A stretch of 26,231 bases of DNA from UTPRO1 sp031400185 (GCA_031400185.1 JANNPN010000077.1:1-26231), one strand, 5' to 3'. Numbered from the stretch's first letter, positions 7,479 to 18,866 are shown. The notes: generated by a model not told the origin, from the letters alone. Numbers and translations are program-made.

Positions 7479-8410
7479 GCGGCATCGGCGTCGTCATCAA
7501 TCCCAACGCCGGGAGCAATCGCCGGCGGCCCGAGCGCGCCCGTCGCTTCGAGGACATCGTCGGCGACTCCGGGATCGTGCGCGTCACACCGGACCTGCCG
7601 GCGATGGAGATGGTCGCCGCGGAGCTCGCCGAGCGCCGCGTCGACATCGTCGCGTGCTGCGGCGGCGACGGCAGCCAGTTCCGGACGCTCTCGGCCCTCC
7701 GGCGAGCTTGGCCCGACGACGACCTGCCGCTCTTCCTGCCGCTGCGTGCCGGCACCATGAACTACATCGCGCGCTCGATCGGCTGCATGCGCGGCGGACC
7801 CGAGCACGTGCTCGCGCACGTGGTCCGCGACTACCGCCACGGGCGCACGCACGACGTCGTGCAGCGCCATCTGCTGGTGGTGAACGACATCCACGCCGGG
7901 TTCGTCGTCGGCTGCGGCGTCGTCGTGAACTACCTCCGCCTCTACTACAGCGAGCCGCGGCCGGGGCCGATCACGGCGACGCGGCTCCTCGTACGCCTCA
8001 TTTCCTCGGCCATCGCCGGCACCTCGCTCGTCCGCGGCGTCTTCCGGCGCGTCGAGGCGGACGTCGATTGCGACGACGAGCGGGTGCCGTTCCGGACCTT
8101 CACCGTCGTGCTTGCCGGCACGATCACCCACGTTGCGCTCGGGTTCCGCCCGATGTATTTGGCGGCGCGCAAACGCCGCCATTTCCACCTGCTGGCGGGC
8201 CCAATCGGACCGCTCAGCTTGGCTCGCAAGATCGTGCGCTTCCACCGCGGCTTTCCCCTCGAAGAGCCCGATTTCTACGACAACCTGGCACGCACGGTGA
8301 CCATACGCTTCGCGACCCCGACGGGCTTCATGATGGACGGCGACGTCCTCGATCCCGTCGATACCCTCACCATCACGACCGGACCGCTGCTCGCGATGAT
8401 TCGCGGCTGA
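7475..8410 (+). CDS. Diacylglycerol/lipid kinase family protein (DagK/YegS-like), apparent CTG start
   Basis: The 311-residue product has the diacylglycerol-kinase catalytic fold. It starts with IGVVINPNAGS, then CCGGDGSQF with the GGDGS ATP-binding loop at about 63-67, then LRAGTMNYIARSIG, the family GTxNxxA motif. A typical C-terminal beta domain ends in GFMMDGDVL. Such enzymes phosphorylate lipids (diacylglycerol, sphingoid bases or related) at the inner membrane; the substrate here is unknown. No ATG, GTG or TTG exists in frame upstream of the NPNAG motif except far back inside rlmN. CTG 7475 sits eight bases after GAGGA and overlaps the rlmN stop as CTGA, so CTG is the most economical start. 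A frameshift near the rlmN/kinase junction is the alternative. Some homologues extend a little at the N-terminus. Confidence 0.85.
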   Translation: MSGIGVVINPNAGSNRRRPERARRFEDIVGDSGIVRVTPDLPAMEMVAAELAERRVDIVACCGGDGSQFRTLSALRRAWPDDDLPLFLPLRAGTMNYIARSIGCMRGGPEHVLAHVVRDYRHGRTHDVVQRHLLVVNDIHAGFVVGCGVVVNYLRLYYSEPRPGPITATRLLVRLISSAIAGTSLVRGVFRRVEADVDCDDERVPFRTFTVVLAGTITHVALGFRPMYLAARKRRHFHLLAGPIGPLSLARKIVRFHRGFPLEEPDFYDNLARTVTIRFATPTGFMMDGDVLDPVDTLTITTGPLLAMIRG

Positions 8411-8414
8411 GGCA

Positions 8415-8420
8415 GGGAGG
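8415..8420 (+). promoter_or_regulatory. Ribosome binding site for mtnP
   Basis: GGGAGG ends six bases before GTG 8427 and fixes that GTG as the start of the phosphorylase gene. Confidence 0.7.
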
Positions 8421-8426
8421 AATTTC

Positions 8427-9296
8427 GTGGCACTGAAGATCGGCATCATCGGCGGCAGCGGGCTCTACGAGATGGACGGTCTCGTCGACGTCCGCGAGCT
8501 GACGGTCGAGACCCCGTTCGGCGCGCCGTCGGACGCGATCGTGCACGGCCGTCTCGGCGACACCGAGCTCTACTTTCTCCCGCGCCACGGCCGCGGCCAT
8601 CGCCTGCTGCCCTCGGAGCTGCCTTTCCGCGCGAACCTCTGGGCCTTGAAGCACCTCGGGGTCGCGCGCGTAATCGCCGTCGGCGCCGTCGGAAGCCTGC
8701 GCGAGGAGATCGCACCCGGGCATCTCGTCGTCCCCGACCAGTTCATCGATCGCACCTTCAACCGCGTGGCCACCTTCTTCGGGAACGGCATCGTCGCGCA
8801 CGTCGCGTTCGGCGACCCGGTGTGCCCCGTGCTGTCGCAGAGCCTGGTTGCGAGCGCCCAGCGTCTCGACGCCACCGTGCACGTCGGCGGCACGTACGTC
8901 TGCATGGAAGGGCCGCAGTTCTCGACCCGCGCCGAGTCCGAGCTGTACCGCAGCTGGGGCGCGTCGATCATCGGCATGACGAACCTCCAAGAGGCGAAGC
9001 TCGCGCGCGAGGCCGAGCTCTGCTTCGCGACGCTTGCGCTCGCGACCGACTACGACTGCTGGAAGCAGGACGCGCACGAGGTGTCGATCGAGGACGTGTT
9101 GAAGGTGATGCACGACAACGTGGCGCTCGCGAAGCGCGTCGTCCATGACGTGGTGCCGCTGCTGCCGGCGGCGCCGGGGTGCGGCTGCGGCCACGCGCTC
9201 CGGGACGGCATCATCACCGATCGCGCCCGCATCCCGGCGCGCGTCAAGCGGGACCTGGCGCCGATCATCGGCCGCTACGTTCCGGAGGAGGAGTGA
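8427..9296 (+). CDS. mtnP: S-methyl-5'-thioadenosine phosphorylase
   Basis: A 289-residue PNP/MTAP-family phosphorylase. It cleaves methylthioadenosine, the by-product of polyamine synthesis and radical-SAM chemistry, into adenine and methylthioribose-1-phosphate in the cytoplasm. Family marks are KIGIIGGSGLYEM (4-16), the phosphate-site PRHGRGHRLLPSELPFRAN, the MEGPQFSTRAES segment and ATDYDCWK, which is characteristic of MTA rather than purine-nucleoside phosphorylases. The usual MTNxPEAxLAREAE reads GMTNLQEAKLAREAE, a proline-to-glutamine change. A C-terminal PGCGCGHALRD segment is also typical of bacterial MtnP. The GTG start follows a clear Shine-Dalgarno, 16 bases after the kinase gene stop. 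It is immediately followed by a PfkB kinase, so the two may form a salvage unit. It could also act on inosine or guanosine; MTA is favoured. Confidence 0.92.
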   Translation: MALKIGIIGGSGLYEMDGLVDVRELTVETPFGAPSDAIVHGRLGDTELYFLPRHGRGHRLLPSELPFRANLWALKHLGVARVIAVGAVGSLREEIAPGHLVVPDQFIDRTFNRVATFFGNGIVAHVAFGDPVCPVLSQSLVASAQRLDATVHVGGTYVCMEGPQFSTRAESELYRSWGASIIGMTNLQEAKLAREAELCFATLALATDYDCWKQDAHEVSIEDVLKVMHDNVALAKRVVHDVVPLLPAAPGCGCGHALRDGIITDRARIPARVKRDLAPIIGRYVPEEE

Positions 9297-9298
9297 GC

Positions 9299-10252
9299 GT
9301 GACGGAAGCCATGGCAACCTACCGCACGACCCAGGGCGGCGCGCTGGTCGTCGTCGGATCGGTCGCGATCGACACGATCGAGACGCAGAGCGGGCGCGCG
9401 ACGGAGGTTCTCGGGGGCGCGGCAACGTATTTCGCGGTCGCCGCGAGCTTCTTCACGCCGGTGAAGCTCGTCGGGGTCGTCGGCGACGACTTCCCGAAGA
9501 GCGAGCTTCACTGGTTCGAGCAGCGCGGCATCGACCTCGCGGGGCTCGAGGTGCGGCCCGGGCGCAGCATGCGCTGGACGGGCCGCTACCACGAGGACAT
9601 GAACGTCCGCGACACGCTGAGCTTCGAGGCGAACGTCTTCGACGGCTACATGCCGACGCTTCCCGCGGCGTACTGCGACGCGCCGTTCGTCTTCCTCGCC
9701 AACATCGCCCCGGCGCTCCAGGCCCGGGTGCTCGACCAGGCGAAGGCTCCAAAGCTCGTCGGTGCCGACACGATGAACCTCTGGATCGACATCGCCCGGG
9801 GCGAGCTCGAGGCGCTGCTCCGGCGCGTGCCGCTCCTCATCATCAACGACGAGGAGGCGCGACTGCTCGCGGGCGAGCGCAACATGATCAGGGCCGCGCG
9901 CAAGATCCTGGCCCTCGGCCCGACGAGCCTCATGATCAAGCGCGGCGAGTACGGGGTGCTCTTCTTCTCGGGGGACACCGTGTTCTCGGCGCCCGCGTAC
10001 CCGCTGGAAGAGGTCTTCGATCCGACCGGGGCCGGCGACACCTTCGCGGGCGGGGTCATGGGGTATCTCGCGGCGACCGGCGACACGTCGCCCGCGGCCG
10101 TGCGGAAAGCGATCGTCTACGGCAGCGTGGTCGCCTCGTTCACGGTCGAGGCCTTCAGCCTCGAGCGCCTCCGGACGCTCACGCGCGACGACATCGAACG
10201 CCGCTACCGCCAGTTCGTGAGCCTCACGAGCTTCGACGTCGCGTCGGTCTGA
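9299..10252 (+). CDS. PfkB-family carbohydrate/nucleoside kinase
   Basis: About 317 residues with the ribokinase fold. LVVVGSVAIDTIET opens the first strand; VLGGAATYFAVAASFF is the substrate-lid region with the GG motif; the catalytic signature FDPTGAGDTFAGG places the base at about Asp247. This subgroup, annotated as sugar or adenosine kinase, often sits beside mtnP in deltaproteobacteria, which is the order here. A role in handling the adenosine or sugar-phosphate products of methylthioadenosine salvage is inference only. Three in-frame starts compete: GTG 9293 overlapping the mtnP stop, GTG 9299 placed seven bases after GGAGG 9287-9291, and ATG 9311. I chose 9299 on spacing. Substrate identity cannot be read from the sequence. 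Confidence 0.88.
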   Translation: MTEAMATYRTTQGGALVVVGSVAIDTIETQSGRATEVLGGAATYFAVAASFFTPVKLVGVVGDDFPKSELHWFEQRGIDLAGLEVRPGRSMRWTGRYHEDMNVRDTLSFEANVFDGYMPTLPAAYCDAPFVFLANIAPALQARVLDQAKAPKLVGADTMNLWIDIARGELEALLRRVPLLIINDEEARLLAGERNMIRAARKILALGPTSLMIKRGEYGVLFFSGDTVFSAPAYPLEEVFDPTGAGDTFAGGVMGYLAATGDTSPAAVRKAIVYGSVVASFTVEAFSLERLRTLTRDDIERRYRQFVSLTSFDVASV

Positions 10253-10269
10253 GCGCCGAGAGGCAACGC

Positions 10270-11265
10270 ATGCCGAAGCTGACCATTGTCGTCCCGGTCT
10301 ACAACGAGGCGCCGAACGCCGACGCGTTGGTGACGGAGCTCCGCGCGACCGCGGATCGCATGAGCCAGCCGACGGAGATCGTGCTGGTCGACGACGGCAG
10401 CAGCGACGACACGTACGCGCGCCTCGTGGCGGCCGCGGGTGACGATCCCCGCATCCACCTGATCCGCCTCATGCGCAACTTCGGCCAGACCGCGGCGCTC
10501 GCGGCGGGCATCGACCACGCGTCCGGGGAGATCATCGTCACGATGGACGGAGACCTCCAAAACGACCCGGCAGACATCCCGCGCCTGCTTGCGACGCTCG
10601 ACGCGGGCTACGACGTCGTGACCGGCTGGCGGCGCGACCGGCAGGACGCGTTCCTCTCGCGCCGCCTCCCGTCGGTCATCGCGAACGGCATCATCGCAGC
10701 GACGACCAACGTGGCGATTCACGACCACGGCTGCGGCCTCAAGGCGTTCCGCGCCGACGTCGCGAAGTCGCTGAAGCTCTACGGCGAGATGCACCGATTC
10801 ATCACGGCGATCGCGGGGGACCTCGGCGCGGCGGTCACGGAGATCCCGGTGAACCACCGCCCGCGGCTCCGCGGGCAGTCGAAGTACGGCATCTCGCGCA
10901 CCGTGCGGGTCGTGCTCGACCTCCTGACGATCAAGTTCCTCTCCGGCTTCGCGACGCGCCCGATCCACGTCTTCGGCACCTTCGGCCTGATCACGATGCT
11001 GACCGGGCTCCTCATCACCGGCCTCCTCGGCCTCCAGAAGATCTTCTTCGGGGTCGAGCTCGCGGGCCGGCCGCTGCTTCTGCTCGGTGTCCTGATGGTG
11101 CTCGGCGGGGTACAGCTCGTGACCCTCGGACTCCTCGGCGAAATGCTTGCGCGGACCTATCACGAGTCGCAAGGCAAACCCATCTATCGAGTACGCGAGA
11201 CGCGCACGCCCCGCATCGCGCCCGGGTTTGAGGCAACCCCCGCAAGCGTCTCAAGCGCCGGATGA
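10270..11265 (+). CDS. GT2 glycosyltransferase, polyprenyl-phosphate sugar synthase type (second copy in window)
   Basis: 331 residues, GT-A fold then two membrane helices. Motifs in order are LTIVVPVYNE (4-13), LVDDGSSDD (39-47), RNFGQTAALAAG (69-80), the metal-binding TMDGDLQNDP (91-100, DxD at 93 and 95), HDHGCGLKAFR (151-161) and the NHRPRLRGQSKYG acceptor stretch (195-207). Helices lie at about 232-256 and 267-291. It resembles DPM/GtrB/ArnC enzymes that make polyprenyl-phosphate sugars at the cytoplasmic face. It differs clearly from the first GT2 enzyme at 1079, so the two probably serve different sugars. The start ATG 10270 follows GAGAGG (10258-10263) by six bases. The nucleotide-sugar genes just downstream (ugd, UXS, epimerase) could supply its donor. 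Confidence 0.88.
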   Translation: MPKLTIVVPVYNEAPNADALVTELRATADRMSQPTEIVLVDDGSSDDTYARLVAAAGDDPRIHLIRLMRNFGQTAALAAGIDHASGEIIVTMDGDLQNDPADIPRLLATLDAGYDVVTGWRRDRQDAFLSRRLPSVIANGIIAATTNVAIHDHGCGLKAFRADVAKSLKLYGEMHRFITAIAGDLGAAVTEIPVNHRPRLRGQSKYGISRTVRVVLDLLTIKFLSGFATRPIHVFGTFGLITMLTGLLITGLLGLQKIFFGVELAGRPLLLLGVLMVLGGVQLVTLGLLGEMLARTYHESQGKPIYRVRETRTPRIAPGFEATPASVSSAG

Positions 11266-11275
11266 AGAATGCTAT

Positions 11276-11304
11276 TTGACGGTGGGGGGGTCGGCCGGTA
11301 CCTT
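11276..11304 (+). promoter_or_regulatory. Sigma70-like promoter candidate for the nucleotide-sugar cassette
   Basis: TTGACG (11276-11281) and TACCTT (11299-11304) are separated by exactly 17 bases in the 98-bp gap between the GT2 stop and ugd. TTGACG matches the consensus -35 in five of six positions; the -10 keeps the TA and the final T. The gap also contains a seven-G run inside the spacer. It would give a leader of about 50 bases before GTG 11364. Confidence 0.45.
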
Positions 11305-11363
11305 CGAGGGACCCCCAGCGGTGGGCGCAGCTGCCCGACCCGCACGGTCCTAACGGAGGCAAT

Positions 11364-12680
11364 GTGAAAGTCTGTGTCATCGGAACGGGCTACGTCGGCC
11401 TGGTGGCGGGAACATGCTTTGCGGAGGGTGGCAACGACGTCACCTGCGTGGACATCGACGAGCGGAAGATCGAGGCCTTGAAGCAGGGCAGCGTCCCGAT
11501 CTACGAGCCCGGCCTCGAGGAGCTGATCCGCCGCAACCTGACCGAGCGGCGCCTGTGGTTCACCACGGATCTGACCGCCGCCGTGCGGTCCTCGGACCTC
11601 TGTTTCATCGCCGTCGGCACCCCGGAGGCGTCCGACGGCTCGGCGGACCTCCGCGCCGTCCTCGCGGTCGCCGGCGCCATCGGCGAGGCGATGAACGGGT
11701 ATCGTGTGATCGTCTGCAAGAGCACCGTTCCCGTCGGCACCGCCGACAAGGTCCGCGCCGCGGTGAAGGCCAAGACCACGCACGAGTTCGACGTCGTCTC
11801 GAACCCCGAGTTCCTGAAGGAAGGCGCCGCCGTGGACGACTTCATGAAGCCCGACCGCGTCGTAATCGGCGGCGACAGCCCGCGCGCCCTGGACATCATG
11901 AAGTCGCTCTATGCGCCGTTCGTCCGCACCGAGAATCCAATCCTCACGATGGACAACCGCAGCGCCGAGATGACGAAGTACGCCGCCAACGCCTTCCTCG
12001 CGACCAAGATCTCGTTCGTGAACGAGATCGCGAACCTCTGCGAAAAGGTCGGCGCCGACGTGAACGACGTCCGCCGCGGCATCGGATCGGACCGCCGCAT
12101 CGGCCATCACTTCCTCTTCCCCGGCACCGGCTACGGCGGGTCGTGCTTCCCGAAGGACGTGCAGGCGATCATCCGCACCGCGCACGACGCCGGCATGGAG
12201 TTCCCGCTCCTGAACGCGGTCGAGACCGTGAACGAGCGGCAGAAGCAGCTGCTCGTCGAGAAGGTCGTGAAGAAGTACGGCGGCAGACTCGCCGGTCGCT
12301 GCTTCGGCGTTTGGGGCCTCGCATTCAAGCCGCGCACCGACGACATGCGCGAGGCGCCGTCGATCGTGATCATCGAGGAGCTGCTGAAGCGCGGCGCCCG
12401 CATCGAGGCGCACGACCCCGAGGCGCTCGGCGAAGCGAAGAAAGTCTTCGGCGAACGCATCAATTACCACCGTGTGAACTACGACGCCCTCCCGAACACC
12501 GACGCGCTCCTGATCGTCACCGATTGGAGCGAGTTCCGCCGCCCCGACTTCCCGCGCATGAAGTCGCTCATGAAGACGCCCGTCATCTTCGACGGCCGGA
12601 ATCTCTACGAGCACGACGTCATGCGGACACAGGGCTTCACCTACTACCCGATCGGCCGGACGGCCGTGGAGACCAACTAG
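11364..12680 (+). CDS. ugd: UDP-glucose 6-dehydrogenase
   Basis: 438 residues, the normal length. The enzyme oxidises UDP-glucose twice with NAD+ to UDP-glucuronate in the cytoplasm. Visible marks are the NAD-binding CVIGTGYVGLVAGTCFAEGG (4-23), the loop FIAVGTPEASDGSADL (81-96), STVPVGT (120-126), NPEFLKEGAAVDDF (147-160) and the catalytic GTGYGGSCFPKD with Cys261. WGLAFKPRTDDMREAPS marks the C-terminal UDP-binding domain. GTG 11364 follows GGAGG at 11355-11359 by four bases; an ATG two bases earlier is out of frame. The gene is followed directly, with no gap, by a UDP-glucuronate decarboxylase, so its product is probably passed on to UDP-xylose. Confidence 0.95.
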   Translation: MKVCVIGTGYVGLVAGTCFAEGGNDVTCVDIDERKIEALKQGSVPIYEPGLEELIRRNLTERRLWFTTDLTAAVRSSDLCFIAVGTPEASDGSADLRAVLAVAGAIGEAMNGYRVIVCKSTVPVGTADKVRAAVKAKTTHEFDVVSNPEFLKEGAAVDDFMKPDRVVIGGDSPRALDIMKSLYAPFVRTENPILTMDNRSAEMTKYAANAFLATKISFVNEIANLCEKVGADVNDVRRGIGSDRRIGHHFLFPGTGYGGSCFPKDVQAIIRTAHDAGMEFPLLNAVETVNERQKQLLVEKVVKKYGGRLAGRCFGVWGLAFKPRTDDMREAPSIVIIEELLKRGARIEAHDPEALGEAKKVFGERINYHRVNYDALPNTDALLIVTDWSEFRRPDFPRMKSLMKTPVIFDGRNLYEHDVMRTQGFTYYPIGRTAVETN

Positions 12681-13624
<944 letters not shown>

Positions 13625-13628
<4 letters not shown>

Positions 13629-14557
13629 AGATTCTGGTGACGGGCGGAGCCGGCTTCATCGCGTCGCACATCGCGGACGCCTACATCGCGGCCGGGCACG
13701 AGGTCGTCATCTTGGACGACCTGTCGTCGGGGAAGCGCGCCAACCTGCCGGCGGCCGCGAAGTTCTACCACGCCGACATCCGCACGCCCGAGGCGCGCGA
13801 GATCGTCCGGAACGAGCGTCCCCAGGTCCTTTCGCACCACGCCGCCCAGATGGACGTCCGGAAGTCGGTCGCCGACCCGGCGTTCGACGCCGCCGTGAAC
13901 GTGCTCGGGATGATCAACATGCTCGAGGGCGCACGTGAGGTCGGCGTGCAGAAGGTGCTCTTCGCGTCGTCCGGCGGCGCGACCTACGGCGAGCAGGACG
14001 AGTTCCCGGCGCCGGAGAGCCACCCGCACAACCCCCTCTCCCCGTACGGCATCACGAAGGCGACCGGCGAGCACTACCTGTACTTCTACCATGCGATCTA
14101 CGGCATGCCGTACGTGGCGCTCCGCTACGCCAACGTCTACGGCCCGCGTCAAGACCCGCACGGCGAGGCGGGCGTCGTCGCGATCTTCACCGAACGGCTC
14201 CTCGCGAACGAGGCTCCGACGATCAACGGCGACGGCAAGCAGACCCGCGACTACGTCTTCGTCGGCGACGTCGTCCGCGCGAACCTGGCGGCGCTCGACC
14301 GCCCGTTCGTCGGCTCGGTCAACATCGGCACCGGCGTCGAGACCAACGTGACGACGCTCTATGCCCACCTCCGCGTGCTCACCGGCAGCCCGCACCCATC
14401 GCAGCACGGACCCGCGAAGGCCGGCGAGCAGCGCCGGAGCGTGATCGCGATCGACCGGGCCGCGAAGGAGCTCGGGTGGAAGCCCGAGATCCCGCTCGAA
14501 GAGGGCCTCCGCCGCACCGTCGAGTTCTTCCGGGCGCGTTTGCAGTCGCCGACCTGA
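13625..14557 (+). CDS. NAD-dependent epimerase/dehydratase, UDP-glucose 4-epimerase-like
   Basis: 310 residues, extended short-chain dehydrogenase. Marks are ILVTGGAGFIASH (3-15, with Ala where most have Gly), HHAAQMDVRKSVADP (71-85), FASSGGATYGE (113-123) and the catalytic YGITK with Tyr141 and Lys145. RYANVYGPRQDPHGEAGVVAIF is shared with the short GalE-like enzymes found in polysaccharide clusters. It probably interconverts C4 epimers of a UDP-sugar, for instance UDP-glucose/galactose or, given the upstream genes, UDP-xylose/arabinose or UDP-glucuronate/galacturonate. The sequence does not decide between these. GTG 13625 overlaps the UXS stop. The gene is followed by a strong hairpin and is the last of the run. 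Confidence 0.87.
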
Positions 14558-14570
14558 CCTTCTAGGCCCA

Positions 14571-14599
14571 GTTCCTGCGACGGCGGCCGTCGCAGGAAC
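14571..14599. terminator. Perfect inverted repeat, probable bidirectional terminator
   Basis: A 13-bp perfect stem (14571-14583 with 14587-14599) around a three-base loop lies 13 bases after the epimerase stop and 22 bases from the end of the convergent histidine kinase gene. Neither side has a U-tract, so it may need Rho or act as a hairpin-only stop, or as mRNA 3'-end protection. It is nearly symmetric and could serve both strands. Confidence 0.7.
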
Positions 14600-14621
14600 G
14601 CGCGACGGTATCGGGCTGGTG

Positions 14622-16943
14622 CTAGCTGCCGGTGCTACGAAGCGGCGTAGACACGGCGGGCCAGCTTACGACGAAGGTCGAGCCGACCCCGACCGTGCTC
14701 TCGACGGACACCTCGCCACCGAGGAGGTCCACGAGCCGGCGCACGATGTGGAGGCCGAGGCCGACGCCGCCGAACGTGCGGGTCGACGAGCCGTCGCCCT
14801 GACGGAACATCTCGAAGATCACCGGCAGACTCTCCGCCGGGATGCCGGTGCCGGTATCGCGGACCTCGATGCGGACGAGCGCACCTTCCCAATGCGCCAG
14901 CACGTCGACGCTGCCGCAGCTCGTGAACTTGAGCGCGTTGCCGACGAGGTTCTTCACGATCGTCTTTAGCTTCGTCTTGTCGGTCACGAGCGCGGTCGCG
15001 CCGAGGAGGTTCTGCCAGCGGAGCGCAACGCCGGAGGCCACGAGCGGACCGAGCTCGATGTCGAGCTGACGGAGCACGGCGTCGAGGTCCACCTCCTCGC
15101 GGGTGACCGCGTCGCGTCCCGCCTCGATGCGCCCCATGTCGAGGGTGGCATTCACGAGGTCCAGCAGCTCGACGCCGGCACGCTGGACACGCGTCACGAT
15201 GTCGCGCTGCTCGGTCGACAGCGCGCCGCCGACGACGCCCTCGGTCAGCATGTCGCTGTAGCCGACGATGATGTTGAGCGGGGTGCGGAGCTCGTGCGAC
15301 ATCGTCGCGACGAACTCGGACTTGAGGCGGCTCGACGACTGCAGATCGTCGATCAAGCGCGCATTCGCGACCGCGATCGCGGTCGCGTCGGCGACGCCGG
15401 TCGCGAGCCGGCGTTGCTTGGTCGCAAACGGGCCGGTGCGCGTCCGATACCCGTGGGCTTGGACGCCCATCATGGTGCCGGCGAGGCGGATCGGCACGTA
15501 CAGGACGGATGCGGCGGCGATCCGACGGAGCAGGGCCGGTGCGCTTGCCGTCTGCGCGAGGTCGGCGATCTCGACGAGACCGGCGGAGCCGTCCGCAGCC
15601 GCGAGCGCGAAGCCCTCGGCGGGAAGCGGGCCCGCGAGGGCCGCGCGCGCGTCGGCACGCAGGCCCGCCGACGCCGCGAGCGCGAGCATGCCGTCCGCGT
15701 CGTGCTGGAGGAACGTCGCGCTCCAGTCGCAGCCGAGCGCGCCTGCGGCGAGGACCATCACGCGCTCCAGCATGTCGGCCTGCCCGAGATGCGTGTTGAG
15801 CGCCCGTCCGATCTCGACGAGCGCGATCGCCGTCTGGGCCGCCTCCTCCGCGATGCGCTCCGCGCGCTTCCGGCGGATGACGGCGCCGAGCTGTACGGCG
15901 GCGCCGGCGAACGCGTGCATGAGTCTGGCGTCCTCGGCGTGGGCCTCGCGTAAGAAGAACTCGAGCACCACGATCACCTCGCCGTCGGCGAGCACCGGGA
16001 GCGCCATCCCGGCCGAGAGCCCGAACCGGCGCGCGACCTCGGCCCGCGGAAAGTCCGGGTCGGTCCGGACGTCGCGAACCCATAGAGGCTCGCGGCACGC
16101 CCACACCCGACCCGGCAGGCCTTCCCCCGCCCGAAACGTGAACCGCCGGCTTTCGTCGTGAAAGGCTGCGCCGATGGCGTCGCTCGACCACCACGAGGTG
16201 CACTCGATCACATCGCCGTCGGCTCCGGGCGTCCACGCCTGGCCGATGACCCAGCCCGATGCCTCACAGATGCGCCGCAACACGATCGTGAGCGCCGACT
16301 CGGGGTCGGGTGCCGCGCCGACCTCCAGGCTCACGGTCTGAAGCAGGCGGAGGTGGGCCTCCACCGCGGCCCGTTCGCAGCGGGCTCGCTCGAAGGCATG
16401 GGCCACGCTGATCGACGCGAGCAGCACGATCGCGCCCGGCCCCACGGCATAGCCGAGGCTCACGAGCGAGCCCGTGCAAAGCCAGACCGAAAGCGCCCCG
16501 GGAATGGCGGTCGCGACCACGGTCGCGAGCTGGAACCAGATGCCCCACGGCATGAGCGTCGCAGAGATGAGACACGTGACGAGCGCCGAGAGGCCGGTGC
16601 CCTGCGGGTTGCTCGAGAGGTAGTCGGAGACGACCCCGGCCATGAAGATGCCGAAGAGCACCGCGATCGGAATCGTCGCGACCGCCCGCCGGCCGCGTGC
16701 CCGCCGGAGCGCCACGAACCCGAGCCCGACGCACGCCGCCTGAAAGAGGGTGATGAGCGTGAGGGGCACGATCAGCGACGCGTCGAGCGAGACGTCCGTC
16801 GCCCACAGGACCACCAGCGCCCCGAGCATGATGCCGAGCCCGGCGCGGGTACGCTCGACGAGGAGCTGGGTCACCGCGGCGTCAGGCCCGGGGGCCGCCG
16901 TTCGCACGGCTTCTGCGGTGCTATTTTGGTGACGCTCCGGCAT
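14622..16943 (-). CDS. Membrane-bound sensor histidine kinase with two GAF-like domains
   Basis: 773 residues. A six-helix N-terminal region occupies about residues 34-186 and is not a sensor type I can name. Two GAF-like regions follow (about 200-355, with FRAGEGLPGRVW and WVRDVRTDPDFPRAE; and about 370-530). The transmitter comes last: H-box ATMSHELRTPLN with phosphorylatable His550, N-box KNLVGNALKF (Asn669), G1 RDTGTGIP (about 695-702), F-box FEMFRQGDG, and G2 GGVGLGLHIV (about 725-734). There is no receiver domain and no response-regulator gene in the window, so it is an orphan kinase here. It autophosphorylates at the inner membrane and passes the phosphate to an unseen partner. ATG 16943 has no clear Shine-Dalgarno. 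It is divergent from lepA and convergent with the epimerase gene. Confidence 0.92.
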   Translation of the reverse strand: MPERHQNSTAEAVRTAAPGPDAAVTQLLVERTRAGLGIMLGALVVLWATDVSLDASLIVPLTLITLFQAACVGLGFVALRRARGRRAVATIPIAVLFGIFMAGVVSDYLSSNPQGTGLSALVTCLISATLMPWGIWFQLATVVATAIPGALSVWLCTGSLVSLGYAVGPGAIVLLASISVAHAFERARCERAAVEAHLRLLQTVSLEVGAAPDPESALTIVLRRICEASGWVIGQAWTPGADGDVIECTSWWSSDAIGAAFHDESRRFTFRAGEGLPGRVWACREPLWVRDVRTDPDFPRAEVARRFGLSAGMALPVLADGEVIVVLEFFLREAHAEDARLMHAFAGAAVQLGAVIRRKRAERIAEEAAQTAIALVEIGRALNTHLGQADMLERVMVLAAGALGCDWSATFLQHDADGMLALAASAGLRADARAALAGPLPAEGFALAAADGSAGLVEIADLAQTASAPALLRRIAAASVLYVPIRLAGTMMGVQAHGYRTRTGPFATKQRRLATGVADATAIAVANARLIDDLQSSSRLKSEFVATMSHELRTPLNIIVGYSDMLTEGVVGGALSTEQRDIVTRVQRAGVELLDLVNATLDMGRIEAGRDAVTREEVDLDAVLRQLDIELGPLVASGVALRWQNLLGATALVTDKTKLKTIVKNLVGNALKFTSCGSVDVLAHWEGALVRIEVRDTGTGIPAESLPVIFEMFRQGDGSSTRTFGGVGLGLHIVRRLVDLLGGEVSVESTVGVGSTFVVSWPAVSTPLRSTGS

Positions 16944-17021
16944 CCGGATGGTCGGTGGGGCCGCGCCTTTCCATCGGCGCCGGCACGCGACGCCTCACAG
17001 GGGAAGCCATGAGCAACCCGC

Positions 17022-18866
<1,845 letters not shown>

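Noticed and set aside
16901..16927. TTCGCA and TATTTT as a lepA promoter
   Set aside because: The spacer is only 15 bases and the element lies inside the histidine kinase coding region. The local A/T patch is suggestive but not enough.
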